A stretch of 64,000 nt of DNA, taken from positions 124,001 through 188,000 of the forward strand of contig RAZH01000008.1 in assembly GCA_003612585.1 (NCBI GenBank), in the 5' to 3' direction. The notes below the pieces were generated by a model. That model saw nothing but the letters and a program-made list of their open reading frames with translations, ran no database searches and was not told the DNA's origin. Position 1 is the stretch's first letter. Each line of letters opens with the position of its first letter. The position numbers and the translations under genes are program-made. Origin of the DNA: a bacterium 1XD42-54 (GTDB taxonomy: Bacteria > Bacillota > Clostridia > Lachnospirales > Lachnospiraceae). This document shows, piece by piece, positions 1-9,016 of the stretch.

Positions 1-1
1 A

Positions 2-1417
2 GCTGCTTTTAGTGTCGAGGAAGCAGCGGAAATGGAATTGGCAGTAGGCGATTTTGCAGCTGCTATGGCTACGGATAATATTACGATGAAAGCGATCAAG
101 GATTATTTCCGGAAGCGCAGTGGCAAGCGCCCGGAAAAGGTTTATTCCTTTTCATCAGCGACAAAATACAGCGGCGCCGTTTTTGAGGATGCAAATTACG
201 TACTTGGTGCGCCGGAGTTTATTTTGCAGGAAAACTATGACCAGTACGCTGCGCAGATTGAATGCTGGAGCAGGCAGGGCTATCGTGTGCTTGTTTTTGC
301 AAAGTATCAGGGGATTTTAAATGGTGAGAAGCTCACGCAGCCGGCGGACCCGATGGGAATGATTCTTCTGGCCAATCCGATTCGTGAAAATGCACCGGAA
401 ACCTTCCGTTATTTTGCAAGGCAGGGCGTTAAGATCAAGGTCATTTCCGGCGATAATGCTGTCACGGTATCGGAGGTGGCAAAAGAGGCTGGTATTTCGG
501 ATGCCGATTCTTACGTGGATGCCACGACGCTGACGGATGATGAGCAGCTGAAAGCTGCGGCAGAAAAGTATACAGTATTTGGCCGTGTGACACCGACCCA
601 GAAACGACAGCTTGTAAGTGCAATGAAAAAGGCAGGGCATACGGTTGCGATGACAGGTGACGGTGTCAACGATGTCCTGGCGCTTAAGGACGCAGACTGT
701 AGTATTGCAATGGCGTCCGGCAGCGACGCGGCAGCCCAGGTGGCCCAGATCGTTCTTCTGGAATCCGATTTTGGCAGAATGCCTTCCGTAGTGGCTGAGG
801 GCCGTCGTGTGGTTAACAATATCGAGAGAACAGCCAGCCTGTTCCTTGTAAAGAATATTTTCTCGCTGTGTCTCTCTATCCTGACGATTCTGCTGATGGT
901 CAATTATCCTCTGGAGCCGTCACAGATTTCTCTGATCAGTATGTTTACGATTGGTATTCCTGCGTTCGTTATGTCACAGGAACAAAATACGGACCGTATA
1001 CAGGGCCATTTTCTGAGCAATGTGCTGTTTAAAGCACTGCCCGGCGGTCTGACAGATTTTATCGTCATCAGTTCGCTTTATCTGTTCTGCATGGAGTTTA
1101 ATGTGAGCGAAGGAGATGTATCGACTGCATCGACGATTATTCTGGCTATTGTCGGATTGATGATTCTGTACCAGATCGCATCACCGATGACAAAGATCCA
1201 CTGGATTCTGTGGTTTGGAATGGCAGGCGGTCTGATCTATTGTATGACGTTTGTCAGCAAGGTATTTGCGATTACGGGAATTTCCAAGAAAACGATCATG
1301 CTTCTGGTTATTTTTGCAATCATCACCGAGCCGGTGTTCCGTTATCTGAGTATCGGAATCAGAAAGCTTTCTGAGATGTATATGCAGAGGCGGCAAAGGC
1401 AGAGACACACATCATAA
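2..1417 (+). CDS. P-type cation-transporting ATPase, C-terminal part (5' truncated by window edge)
   Basis: The reading frame is open from base 2, so the true start lies outside the window. The fragment holds the end of the nucleotide-binding domain (LGAPEFIL, the usual KGAPE region), the P-domain motifs around ISGDNAVTVSEVA and MTGDGVNDVLALKDAD (bases about 650-690), and then about six hydrophobic membrane helices. The phosphorylated DKTGT aspartate is upstream of the window. P-type ATPases of this general CtpE/PacL-like shape pump divalent cations such as Ca2+, Mg2+ or Mn2+ across the plasma membrane. I cannot assign the ion. No terminator is visible before pyrH, 73 bases downstream. Confidence 0.9.
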   Translation, partial: AAFSVEEAAEMELAVGDFAAAMATDNITMKAIKDYFRKRSGKRPEKVYSFSSATKYSGAVFEDANYVLGAPEFILQENYDQYAAQIECWSRQGYRVLVFAKYQGILNGEKLTQPADPMGMILLANPIRENAPETFRYFARQGVKIKVISGDNAVTVSEVAKEAGISDADSYVDATTLTDDEQLKAAAEKYTVFGRVTPTQKRQLVSAMKKAGHTVAMTGDGVNDVLALKDADCSIAMASGSDAAAQVAQIVLLESDFGRMPSVVAEGRRVVNNIERTASLFLVKNIFSLCLSILTILLMVNYPLEPSQISLISMFTIGIPAFVMSQEQNTDRIQGHFLSNVLFKALPGGLTDFIVISSLYLFCMEFNVSEGDVSTASTIILAIVGLMILYQIASPMTKIHWILWFGMAGGLIYCMTFVSKVFAITGISKKTIMLLVIFAIITEPVFRYLSIGIRKLSEMYMQRRQRQRHTS

Positions 1418-1444
1418 AATTTAGTAGATTTTGCAGGAAAATGC

Positions 1445-1453
1445 TGGTATACT
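1445..1453 (+). promoter_or_regulatory. Extended -10 promoter candidate for the pyrH operon
   Basis: TGGTATACT is a TG-N-TATACT extended -10 element 38 bases before the pyrH start. The -35 region 17 bases upstream (TAGATT) is poor, which is usual for extended -10 promoters. Seen by eye only. Confidence 0.4.
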
Positions 1454-1490
1454 TTAATCATTAAATTTAGGAATGGAAGGAGAAGAACCC

Positions 1491-2186
1491 ATGAAAAGAG
1501 TTCTTTTAAAGCTGAGCGGTGAAGCGCTGGCCGGAGATAAGAAGACTGGATTTGATGAGCCGACAGTCCTTGGCGTGGCAGAGCAGGTGAAAAAGCTTGT
1601 GGATGCAGGGATGGAGATTGGCATTGTGATCGGAGGCGGAAACTTCTGGCGCGGCCGTTCCAGTGAGCGGATTGACCGTACGAAGGCAGATCAGATTGGG
1701 ATGCTGGCGACTGTGATGAACTGCATTTATGTTTCTGAGATATTCCGTTGTGTCGGGATTGGGACAGCGATTATGACACCGTTTGCGTGCGGTGCGTTTA
1801 CAGAGTTATTTTCAAAAGACAAGGTGAACGAGTATTTTGCCCAGGGACGGGTGGTATTCTTCGCAGGCGGTACGGGGCATCCGTACTTCTCAACAGATAC
1901 AGCGACGGTACTTCGCGCCATTGAGATCGAGGCTGAGGTGATTCTCCTGGCAAAATCAATCGACGGCGTTTATGACAGTGACCCGAAAGATCATCCGGAT
2001 GCGAAAAAATACAGTGAAATTTCCATCCAGGAGGTCATTGACAAAAAGCTCGGGGTTGTGGATATGGCAGCATCGATTCTGTGCATGGAGAATCATATGC
2101 CGATGCTTGTGTTCGGGCTGAATCAGGAAAATAGTATTGTAAATACGGTAAACGGGACATTGGATGGCACAAAGGTTACTGTATAA
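1491..2186 (+). CDS. pyrH: UMP kinase
   Basis: UMP kinase phosphorylates UMP to UDP with ATP in pyrimidine nucleotide synthesis. The 231-residue protein begins KRVLLKLSGEALAG, has the nucleotide-binding VIGGGNFWRG loop near residue 52 and the amino acid kinase signature TGHPYFSTDTATVLRA. An ATG at 1473 is in frame, but GGAAGGAGAAG at 1475-1485 sits correctly for the ATG at 1491, which also matches the usual N-terminus. It is followed after 35 bases by frr, the standard bacterial order. Confidence 0.97.
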   Translation: MKRVLLKLSGEALAGDKKTGFDEPTVLGVAEQVKKLVDAGMEIGIVIGGGNFWRGRSSERIDRTKADQIGMLATVMNCIYVSEIFRCVGIGTAIMTPFACGAFTELFSKDKVNEYFAQGRVVFFAGGTGHPYFSTDTATVLRAIEIEAEVILLAKSIDGVYDSDPKDHPDAKKYSEISIQEVIDKKLGVVDMAASILCMENHMPMLVFGLNQENSIVNTVNGTLDGTKVTV

Positions 2187-2221
2187 GGAAAAATAAGATA
2201 CCATAACAGGAGGAAAGAGAA

Positions 2222-2773
2222 ATGGATGAAAGAATTAAAGTTTATGATGAAAAGATGACAAAAACGTATAACAACCTTTTGGCGGAATTTGGGACGATTC
2301 GTGCAGGCCGTGCAAATCCGAACGTACTGAACAAGATAAAAGTCGATTATTACGGAACACCGACCCCGCTTCAGCAGGTAGGAAATATCACAGTACCGGA
2401 ACCGCGTGTACTTCAGATTCAGCCGTGGGAAGCTTCTCTGGTTAAAGCGATCGAGAAAGCAATTCTGACTTCAGATCTTGGCATCAATCCATCCAATGAC
2501 GGACGTATCATTCGCCTGATCTTCCCGGAGCTTACGGAGGAGCGCAGAAAAGATCTTGTGAAGGATGTGAAGAAAAAAGGCGAGGCGGCAAAGGTTGCTG
2601 TTCGCAATATCCGCCGTGATGCAAATGACTATCTGAAAAAACTTGGCAAGACGGACGTTTCTGAAGATGAAATTAAAGAGTTGGAGGATAAAATTCAGAA
2701 ACTGACAGATAAATATATTAAAGATATTGAGACCGCAGTAGACGAAAAGGGAAAAGAGATTCTGACAGTATAA
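2222..2773 (+). CDS. frr: Ribosome recycling factor
   Basis: With EF-G this factor splits post-termination ribosomes. At 183 residues it has the usual family length, the conserved GTIRAGRANP near residues 25-34, the middle domain VPEPRVLQIQPW, and the helical RRKDLVKDVKKKGEAAKVAVRNIRRDAN stretch (given here only as family landmark near residues 117-138). RBS AGGAGGAAAGAG lies just before the ATG. A hairpin terminator follows directly, separating it from uppS. Confidence 0.97.
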   Translation: MDERIKVYDEKMTKTYNNLLAEFGTIRAGRANPNVLNKIKVDYYGTPTPLQQVGNITVPEPRVLQIQPWEASLVKAIEKAILTSDLGINPSNDGRIIRLIFPELTEERRKDLVKDVKKKGEAAKVAVRNIRRDANDYLKKLGKTDVSEDEIKELEDKIQKLTDKYIKDIETAVDEKGKEILTV

Positions 2774-2781
2774 GATATTTT

Positions 2782-2809
2782 GGGGGCAGCGCCATGCCCC
2801 CCTTTTTTT
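2782..2809 (+). terminator. Intrinsic terminator or attenuator between frr and uppS
   Basis: GGGGGCA (2782-2788) pairs with TGCCCCC (2795-2801) around a 6-base loop, followed by C and seven T (2803-2809). The downstream gene has only a 14-base gap to its start, so this probably gives partial termination within the operon rather than a full stop. Confidence 0.8.
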
Positions 2810-2823
2810 GGGAGGAAAGAGTT

Positions 2824-3531
2824 ATGGTAATTCCGCAGCATGTAGCAATCATTCTTGACGGGAACGGGAGATGGGCAAAAAGTAAAGGAATGCCACGCAA
2901 CTACGGACATATGCGGGGAGCGAAGAATCTGGAAATCATCTGTGAGGATGCCTATCATATGGGAATCAAATATCTTACCGTGTATCTTTTTTCGACAGAA
3001 AACTGGAAACGTTCCAGAGATGAAGTGGATGCGTTGATGAAACTGTTCCGGAGTTACACGAAAACCTGTATCAAGACAGCAAGAGATAACAATATGAAGG
3101 TACGGGTTCTTGGCGATCCGTCTGCCCTTGCTCCGGATTTGCAGGAAAGTCTGAGAAAGCTGGTCGAAACATCAAAGGACAACACGGGATTGAATTTTCA
3201 GATTGCGATTAACTATGGGAGCCGGGATGAGATTGTAAGGGCGATCCGGCGCGTGGCGTCAGACTGCTGCGACGGGAAGCTGTTGCCGCAGGAGATTACG
3301 GAGGAATGTTTTTCGGATTATCTTGATACGGCAGGGATTCCAGACCCGGATTTGCTGATTCGCACGAGCGGAGAGCAGAGACTTTCCAATTATCTGATGT
3401 GGCAGCTTGCCTATACAGAGTTTTATTTTACGGATGTGCCGTGGCCGGCTTTTAAAAAAGAACACCTGCAAAGTGCCATTGAAAAATTTAACAACCGGGA
3501 CCGGCGTTACGGTGGTGTGAAGGAGGAATAG
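2824..3531 (+). CDS. uppS: Isoprenyl transferase (undecaprenyl diphosphate synthase family)
   Basis: A cis-prenyltransferase that extends farnesyl diphosphate with isopentenyl diphosphate to make the C55 lipid carrier for cell wall synthesis. The protein of 235 residues opens with HVAIILDGNGRWAKSKG, in which D12 is the catalytic metal-binding aspartate, and ends with the substrate motif RTSGEQRLSNYLMWQ. An in-frame ATG at 2794 lies inside the terminator stem; the ATG at 2824 with GGGAGGAAAGAG at 2809-2820 is the better start. cdsA follows after three bases. Confidence 0.95.
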   Translation: MVIPQHVAIILDGNGRWAKSKGMPRNYGHMRGAKNLEIICEDAYHMGIKYLTVYLFSTENWKRSRDEVDALMKLFRSYTKTCIKTARDNNMKVRVLGDPSALAPDLQESLRKLVETSKDNTGLNFQIAINYGSRDEIVRAIRRVASDCCDGKLLPQEITEECFSDYLDTAGIPDPDLLIRTSGEQRLSNYLMWQLAYTEFYFTDVPWPAFKKEHLQSAIEKFNNRDRRYGGVKEE

Positions 3532-3534
3532 ATA

Positions 3535-4347
3535 ATGTTTCGTACGAGATTGATCAGCGGAATTGTTCTGGTTGTGGTTGCGCTTGCAGTGATGATTACC
3601 GGTGGGCCGGTGCTTGCAGCGACGTTGCTTGCAATCTCAATTATTGGGTTGTTGGAACTGTATAAAGCGCTTGGCATTGAGGATAAAAGATTTTCTCCGC
3701 TTGCCGCAGTCGGATATTTGGGATGTTTTGGATATTATACAATAGTAATTTCAGGTTTTACAGCATATACTATGACAGCGCTGATTGCTTTGTTGATTCT
3801 GTTTATGGGAGTCTACGTTTTTACTTATCCGCGCTACACAACAGATCAGGTGACGGGGGCATTTTTTGGCGTGGTGTATGTGGCGGTTATGCTCTCCTAT
3901 ATTTATGAGCTCCGCTGTATGAAGAACGGCGCGTTTCTGGTGTGGCTGATTTTCCTGGCATCCTGGGGATGTGATACGTGTGCATACTGCGTTGGGATGC
4001 TGATCGGGAAACACAAAATGGCTCCCAAATTAAGTCCCAAGAAATCCGTGGAGGGTGCCGTGGGAGGCGTAGTTGGTGCAGCGCTTCTGGGCGTAGCCTA
4101 TGCGGCGGCAATTTCCGGACATATAAGTGAAAATGAAAATTACATGGTAAGTTTTGCAATGATCTGTGCGGCAGGAGCGCTCATTTCTATGGTGGGAGAT
4201 CTGGCGGCATCGGCAATCAAACGGAATCATGGGATTAAGGATTATGGAAAGCTGATTCCCGGGCATGGAGGCATTCTGGATCGGTTTGACAGCGTGATTT
4301 TTATCGCTCCGGTTATTTATTACCTGGCGCAGGCGCTGATGGGATAA
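3535..4347 (+). CDS. cdsA: Phosphatidate cytidylyltransferase
   Basis: Integral membrane enzyme making CDP-diacylglycerol from phosphatidate and CTP, the branch point for the PgsA and PssA enzymes also encoded in this window. The protein of 270 residues is mostly hydrophobic helices, with the conserved KLSPKKSVEGAVGG and the family signature near the C-terminus (KRNHGIKDYGKLIPGHGG, then ILDRFDS). It starts three bases after uppS and is translationally close to it. Confidence 0.96.
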   Translation: MFRTRLISGIVLVVVALAVMITGGPVLAATLLAISIIGLLELYKALGIEDKRFSPLAAVGYLGCFGYYTIVISGFTAYTMTALIALLILFMGVYVFTYPRYTTDQVTGAFFGVVYVAVMLSYIYELRCMKNGAFLVWLIFLASWGCDTCAYCVGMLIGKHKMAPKLSPKKSVEGAVGGVVGAALLGVAYAAAISGHISENENYMVSFAMICAAGALISMVGDLAASAIKRNHGIKDYGKLIPGHGGILDRFDSVIFIAPVIYYLAQALMG

Positions 4348-4402
4348 AGCGTCTGTTCTGGAGCATGTGTGGGAGAACACAGGCGAGCGGGAAAGGATAC
4401 AA

Positions 4403-5545
4403 ATGAAAACAATATCACTTTTAGGTTCTACAGGGTCGATCGGTACGCAGACACTGGAAATAGTCCGTGCAAATGGGGATATTCGTGTGGCAGCATTGGC
4501 CGCAGGCAGAAATATAAAACTTCTGGAGCAGCAAATCCGAGAATTTAAGCCAAGGCTTGCTGCGGTATGGGAGGAAAAGGATGCGGCACAGCTTCGTCTT
4601 TCCGTTGCTGATATGCAGGTTACAGTTCTCTCCGGGATGGACGGACTGAAGGCGGTCGCCGTGTGTGAGGAAGCGGAAGTTCTGGTGACAGCGATTGTCG
4701 GGATGATCGGAATTTTGCCGACAATAGAAGGAATACGCGCAGGGAAGGACATTGCTCTTGCGAATAAAGAAACTCTGGTGACAGCAGGGCATATTATTAT
4801 GCCACTGGCAAAAGAATGCGGTATTCGGATTCTGCCGGTGGACAGTGAACACAGCGCCATTTTTCAGTGCTTAAACGGCGAAAATGGCAGACAGATTGAT
4901 AAAATTCTGCTTACGGCATCCGGCGGGCCATTTCGGACAAAGAGCTGGGAAGAGTTGCAGAATGTAGGGCTTACAGATGCGCTGAAGCATCCGAACTGGG
5001 CAATGGGACAGAAGATTACGATTGATTCTGCCAGTATGGTGAATAAAGGGCTGGAGGTAATGGAAGCCAGATGGCTGTTCGGCACGGAGCTAGATCAGAT
5101 TCAGGTAGTCATTCAGCCGCAGAGTGTAATTCACTCGATGGTTCAGTTTCAGGACGGAGCAGTAATGGCTCAGCTTGGGACTCCGGATATGAAACTGCCA
5201 ATTCAGTATGCACTTTATTATCCGGAGCGTCGTTATCTGGCCGGAGAACGGCTGGATTTTGCAAAACTCGGGAGCATTACGTTCGAGAATCCGGATACTG
5301 AGACCTTTAAGGGACTGGCATATGCGTTTGAGGCGGCCAGAATAGGAGGCTCGATGCCAACTGTATTCAATGCGGCAAATGAACGTGCAGTGAGCAAATT
5401 TTTAAAGCAGAAGATTGGTTTTGTGCAGATCTATGAAATCATACGTTGTTGCATGGACTGTCACCGGGTAATAGAACACCCGGATGTGAATCAGATTCTT
5501 GATACGGAACAGAGCGTATACGAATTTATTGAAAGCAGGTGGTAG
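4403..5545 (+). CDS. dxr: 1-deoxy-D-xylulose 5-phosphate reductoisomerase
   Basis: Second step of the MEP isoprenoid pathway: DXP to 2-C-methylerythritol 4-phosphate with NADPH. The NADPH-binding GSTGSIG occupies residues 8-14, the ANKE motif residues 120-123, and the metal ligands lie in PVDSEHSA (D147, E149). Length 380 is normal. An ATG 36 bases upstream is in frame, but GAAAGGATAC before 4403 and the family N-terminus (MKTISLLGSTGSIG) support 4403. It supplies isoprenoid units for UppS in the same operon. Confidence 0.96.
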   Translation: MKTISLLGSTGSIGTQTLEIVRANGDIRVAALAAGRNIKLLEQQIREFKPRLAAVWEEKDAAQLRLSVADMQVTVLSGMDGLKAVAVCEEAEVLVTAIVGMIGILPTIEGIRAGKDIALANKETLVTAGHIIMPLAKECGIRILPVDSEHSAIFQCLNGENGRQIDKILLTASGGPFRTKSWEELQNVGLTDALKHPNWAMGQKITIDSASMVNKGLEVMEARWLFGTELDQIQVVIQPQSVIHSMVQFQDGAVMAQLGTPDMKLPIQYALYYPERRYLAGERLDFAKLGSITFENPDTETFKGLAYAFEAARIGGSMPTVFNAANERAVSKFLKQKIGFVQIYEIIRCCMDCHRVIEHPDVNQILDTEQSVYEFIESRW

Positions 5546-5546
5546 A

Positions 5547-6578
5547 TTGAAGATTCTTATAGCACTTCTCGTGTTCAGCGTCATTATTATCATACATGAG
5601 CTGGGACATTTTCTGTTTGCAAAACTCAATGGAATTACGGTTGTGGAATTTTCCCTGGGTATGGGAACACGACTTCTGAGTCATGAGTGGGGCGGTACGA
5701 GGTATTCTCTGAAACTTCTTCCGTTCGGAGGCTCCTGTATGATGTTGGGAGAGGATGAAGACGAGGACGGTGAGGGAACCTTTGGCAGTAAATCCGTGTG
5801 GGCGAGAATTTCAGTGATTGTGGCAGGGCCGGTTTTTAATTTCCTTCTTGCATTTGTGCTCTCTTTGTTTATTATTGGCAATATAGGTTACGATGTTCCG
5901 ATTCTGTTGGGAGTAAGCGAGGGAATGCCGGCGCAGGAGGCCGGATTGCAGGCCGGTGATCGGATCACGAAGATGAATGGCCGGAGCATCCGTCTGTATC
6001 GTGAAGTGCAGAATTATTCCATGTTTCATGAAGGAGAACCGGTGGTGTTTGAGTATGAACGGGATGGTCAGACTTACACCACAACGGTGGAGCCGGTCAT
6101 GACGCAGCAGGGCTACAAGTATGGAATTTCAGGAAGTGTCAATTACAGGCATAAAACGAATGTGATGGAAACCGTCAAATACAGCGCATATGAGGTGTAT
6201 TACTGGATTGATCTGACGATACAGAGTCTGAAAATGCTTTTGCACGGCGGGGTGAATCTCAACGATGTTTCCGGTCCGGTAGGTGTTGTAGATGTGATCG
6301 GAGATACGTATGAGGAGAGTAAATCAGATGGTCTGTTGTATATCTGGCTGAATCTGATGAATGTCGCGATTTTGCTGACAGCGAACCTTGGAGTTATGAA
6401 TCTTCTGCCGATTCCTGCTCTGGATGGAGGCCGGCTTGTATTTTTGCTGCTTGAAGCGATACGAAGAAAACGTGTGAATCCGGAGACAGAAGCAAAGATA
6501 CATTTTGCAGGTCTGATGTTGCTCCTGGTTTCCATGGTGGTTGTCATGTTCAACGATGTGAGAAAAATATTCTTCTGA
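5547..6578 (+). CDS. rseP: RseP/RasP-type site-2 intramembrane zinc metalloprotease
   Basis: Membrane protease that clips membrane-bound anti-sigma factors or signal peptides in regulated intramembrane proteolysis. The HELGH zinc motif is at residues 17-21 of the first helix, a PDZ domain lies around residues 115-190 (GLQAGDRITKMNGRSI), and the last helices carry NLLPIPALDGGR with the third zinc ligand. I place the start at TTG 5547, one base after the dxr stop, behind GCAGGTGG; the frame extends further upstream, but only inside dxr. Last gene of the operon; ispG and polC, which often follow, are absent here. Confidence 0.93.
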   Translation: MKILIALLVFSVIIIIHELGHFLFAKLNGITVVEFSLGMGTRLLSHEWGGTRYSLKLLPFGGSCMMLGEDEDEDGEGTFGSKSVWARISVIVAGPVFNFLLAFVLSLFIIGNIGYDVPILLGVSEGMPAQEAGLQAGDRITKMNGRSIRLYREVQNYSMFHEGEPVVFEYERDGQTYTTTVEPVMTQQGYKYGISGSVNYRHKTNVMETVKYSAYEVYYWIDLTIQSLKMLLHGGVNLNDVSGPVGVVDVIGDTYEESKSDGLLYIWLNLMNVAILLTANLGVMNLLPIPALDGGRLVFLLLEAIRRKRVNPETEAKIHFAGLMLLLVSMVVVMFNDVRKIFF

Positions 6579-6612
6579 GAAGAAGCGTGGTATATACCGG
6601 TATGAAAAAGAT

Positions 6613-6663
6613 TACCGTTGTCTGATGCGACTGAATAGTTTGGGTCTCAGGCAGCGGTATTTT
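6613..6663 (+). terminator. Probable terminator of the pyrH-rseP operon
   Basis: TACCGTTGTCTGA (6613-6625) pairs with TCAGGCAGCGGTA (6647-6659) using two G-U pairs, around a 21-base loop, followed by TTTT. It lies 35 bases after the rseP stop. Confidence 0.6.
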
Positions 6664-6707
6664 GTTGCATGAGGAAAGATAGATGGAACGTTGCTGCGAA
6701 TAGGACA

Positions 6708-6782
6708 CGCCCTGGTAACAGGCACAAAAACGGGGTTCCAAGCAAAGAAGTCACCCCTTATTTTGTATCTGTTACCAGGGCG
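6708..6782. repeat. 75-bp two-step inverted repeat in the rseP-recA gap
   Basis: The outer 14-bp arms are perfect: CGCCCTGGTAACAG (6708-6721) and CTGTTACCAGGGCG (6769-6782). Inside them ACAAAA (6724-6729) pairs with TTTTGT (6761-6766), and GGGGT (6732-6736) with ACCCC (6753-6757). No T-run follows, so it does not look like a simple terminator. It could be a miniature mobile element, a REP-like repeat or a structured RNA. No second copy of the arms was noticed in this window. Confidence 0.75.
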
Positions 6783-6944
6783 CTGACATTGGAAAAGAGT
6801 TTTTAATCAGGTAAAAGTAAAAAAACGGCTTTATGAAAAGGGCAGATTAATTTTGTTCGAGCAGTTTTTGAAGGAGTCGATTTTAAAGGTGTAGAATGGA
6901 AACAGAACTTTGTTTCATTTGTTCAAGTAATGGTTTTTGCTGTA

Positions 6945-6973
6945 TTGACAAATAGAAAGTTTTTATATACAAT
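6945..6973 (+). promoter_or_regulatory. Upstream sigma-A promoter for recA
   Basis: TTGACA (6945-6950), 17-base spacer, TACAAT (6968-6973). It is close to consensus and lies 162 bases before recA, ahead of the SOS-controlled promoter. Confidence 0.65.
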
Positions 6974-7063
6974 ATGAGATGTATAAAATAAAAAAAGAAA
7001 GTGCGTTGAGGATGATTCAGGAAAAGTGGGTTATGATGTCAGGAAAATTTTATTAAGTAACGC

Positions 7064-7120
7064 TTGACATTTTGCTGTTTTTATACTACGATGGAACAAG
7101 AAAATACGAACGTTAGTTCG
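7064..7120 (+). promoter_or_regulatory. recA promoter with LexA (SOS) box
   Basis: TTGACA (7064-7069), 17-base spacer, TACGAT (7087-7092). Fourteen bases downstream is CGAACGTTAGTTCG (7107-7120), a perfect match to the Firmicutes LexA/DinR operator CGAAC-N4-GTTCG, positioned to block early transcription until DNA damage. Confidence 0.85.
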
Positions 7121-7134
7121 ATGGAGGGAAAGAT

Positions 7135-8220
7135 ATGGCACAGGATGAGAAGCTGAAAGCATTAGACGCTGCGCTTGCGCAGATAGAGAAACAGTTTGGT
7201 AAAGGTTCCGTGATGAAGCTTGGAGATAAAGGAGCAGCTTTGAATATAGAGACAGTGTCGACCGGCGCACTCAGTCTTGATATTGCACTTGGGCTTGGAG
7301 GTGTTCCGAAGGGCAGGATTGTGGAGATATACGGTCCGGAGTCCAGCGGTAAGACGACAGTGGCATTGCATATGGTTGCCGAGGTACAGAAGCGGGGCGG
7401 TATTGCGGGATTTATTGATGCAGAGCACGCATTGGACCCGGTATATGCGAAAAATATAGGGGTAGATATTGACAATCTTTATATTTCCCAGCCGGATAAT
7501 GGAGAGCAGGCTTTGGAAATTACGGAGACTATGGTTCGCTCAGGAGCTGTGGACATTATTATTGTGGACTCTGTGGCAGCGCTGGTTCCGAAGGCGGAAA
7601 TTGACGGCGATATGGGAGATTCGCATGTGGGCCTTCAGGCACGTCTGATGTCCCAGGCACTGCGAAAGCTTACAGGTATTATCAGTAAGTCAAATTGCAG
7701 CGTTATTTTTATCAATCAGCTGCGCGAAAAAGTAGGAGTCATGTTTGGTAATCCAGAGACGACGACCGGTGGCCGTGCGTTAAAGTTTTATTCTTCCATT
7801 CGCTTGGATGTACGCCGGATTGAAGCCCTGAAGCAGAGCGGAGAAGTCATTGGAAACAGAACCCGTGTAAAAGTAGTGAAAAATAAGATTGCACCGCCTT
7901 TTAAAGAAGCAGAATTTGATATTATGTTCGGAAAAGGTATTTCAAGAGAGGGAGATGTTCTTGATCTTGCAGCGAATAATAATATTATCAACAAAAGCGG
8001 AGCCTGGTATGCTTACAATGGCGAGAAGATCGGGCAGGGGCGTGAGAACGCTAAGACTTATCTAAAAGAGCATCCGGAGATGATGGCAGAAGTTGACCGA
8101 AAGGTGCGCGAGCATTGTGGCCTGATCGAAGCAGAGGACGCAGCCGAAGATGAAAACGGTGCGGGAAATACGGCAGCAGAGCCAAACAGAGACACAAAGA
8201 CAGCAGGTGGCATGGTATAA
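7135..8220 (+). CDS. recA: Recombinase RecA
   Basis: Forms filaments on single-stranded DNA, drives strand exchange and stimulates LexA self-cleavage. Walker [10 protein letters not shown] is at residues 67-75, the Walker B stretch is [15 protein letters not shown], and the signature [14 protein letters not shown] lies near residue 180. At 361 residues it has the normal length plus a short acidic C-terminal tail. RBS GGAGGGAAAG precedes the ATG. It is followed by recX and controlled by the LexA box upstream. The pncC/cinA gene often found beside recA is at 41580 instead. Confidence 0.98.
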   Translation: MAQDEKLKALDAALAQIEKQFGKGSVMKLGDKGAALNIETVSTGALSLDIALGLGGVPKGRIVEIYGPESSGKTTVALHMVAEVQKRGGIAGFIDAEHALDPVYAKNIGVDIDNLYISQPDNGEQALEITETMVRSGAVDIIIVDSVAALVPKAEIDGDMGDSHVGLQARLMSQALRKLTGIISKSNCSVIFINQLREKVGVMFGNPETTTGGRALKFYSSIRLDVRRIEALKQSGEVIGNRTRVKVVKNKIAPPFKEAEFDIMFGKGISREGDVLDLAANNNIINKSGAWYAYNGEKIGQGRENAKTYLKEHPEMMAEVDRKVREHCGLIEAEDAAEDENGAGNTAAEPNRDTKTAGGMV

Positions 8221-8297
8221 ATACGGATGACGTGACAAAAGCAGCAGTTGATAAAATAGTAAAAGTATAAAAAATAAAAGCATAAAATGATAGAAGC

Positions 8298-8903
8298 ATG
8301 AGACAGATTTGTGAGATCAGAAAGCTGACAGGCGGAAGATATCTGGTGGTTTTGGAGGATGATTTTCAGTTTCCGCTTTATGGAAAAGAGTTGGATCACT
8401 ATGACATTCGGGAAGCAGGAGTACTGCGGGAAGCGGCGGAAACGGAGATTTTGCAGGAGCTTCTTCCGAAGCGCGCAAAGCTTTGCGCTATGCATTTTTT
8501 GCAGAATTCGGATCGGACAGAGGAACAGGTTCGTAGAAAGCTCAGGACGCTTTTTTATCCGGAAGATATCATCACTCTGGCTGTTTCTTATGTAAAGCAG
8601 TATCATTATATTGACGATGTGCGTTACGCAGCCAATTATATAGAATATCGAAGTGACAGTAAGAGTATGCGCCAGCTGGAGCAGGAGTTGTATCAGAAAG
8701 GTATCTCAAAAGAGGATATTGAAGCGGCAAAAGAACAGATTGACTGTCCGGATGAAGGGATTCAGATACGAAACTGGCTGGAAAAAAAGGGATATTCTTC
8801 TGAACAGGCGGACCGCAAGGAAACAGAGAGAATATATCGCTTTTTAGCACGAAGAGGTTACAGTATTTCGGCAATACAGAAAGAAATACGGAATTTTGAT
8901 TGA
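8298..8903 (+). CDS. recX: Regulatory protein RecX
   Basis: RecX-family proteins bind RecA filaments and cap or disassemble them. The 201-residue protein has the tandem three-helix repeats typical of the family (TEEQVRRKLRTLFYP, then SMRQLEQELYQKGIS with ARRGYSISAIQKEI at the end). It lies 77 bases after recA on the same strand with no terminator seen between them, so co-transcription is likely. The RBS is weak. Confidence 0.88.
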   Translation: MRQICEIRKLTGGRYLVVLEDDFQFPLYGKELDHYDIREAGVLREAAETEILQELLPKRAKLCAMHFLQNSDRTEEQVRRKLRTLFYPEDIITLAVSYVKQYHYIDDVRYAANYIEYRSDSKSMRQLEQELYQKGISKEDIEAAKEQIDCPDEGIQIRNWLEKKGYSSEQADRKETERIYRFLARRGYSISAIQKEIRNFD

Positions 8904-8940
8904 ATTGTTGACGAAAATTTTAAAACAGGAGCACAATTAC

Positions 8941-8969
8941 TTGACATAAGTAACAAAACAGTATAGAAT
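8941..8969 (+). promoter_or_regulatory. Promoter for rny
   Basis: TTGACA (8941-8946), 17-base spacer, TAGAAT (8964-8969), 48 bases before the rny start. Confidence 0.7.
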
Positions 8970-9016
8970 TGAACTGTTGTTTACGGACAATGAAAATTGA
9001 ATAAGGAGGTGCTCCT

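Noticed and set aside
4030-4860. Reverse-strand frame of 276 codons over cdsA and dxr
   Set aside because: It runs opposite two certain genes, has Ser/Arg-rich composition and no RBS; a shadow frame.
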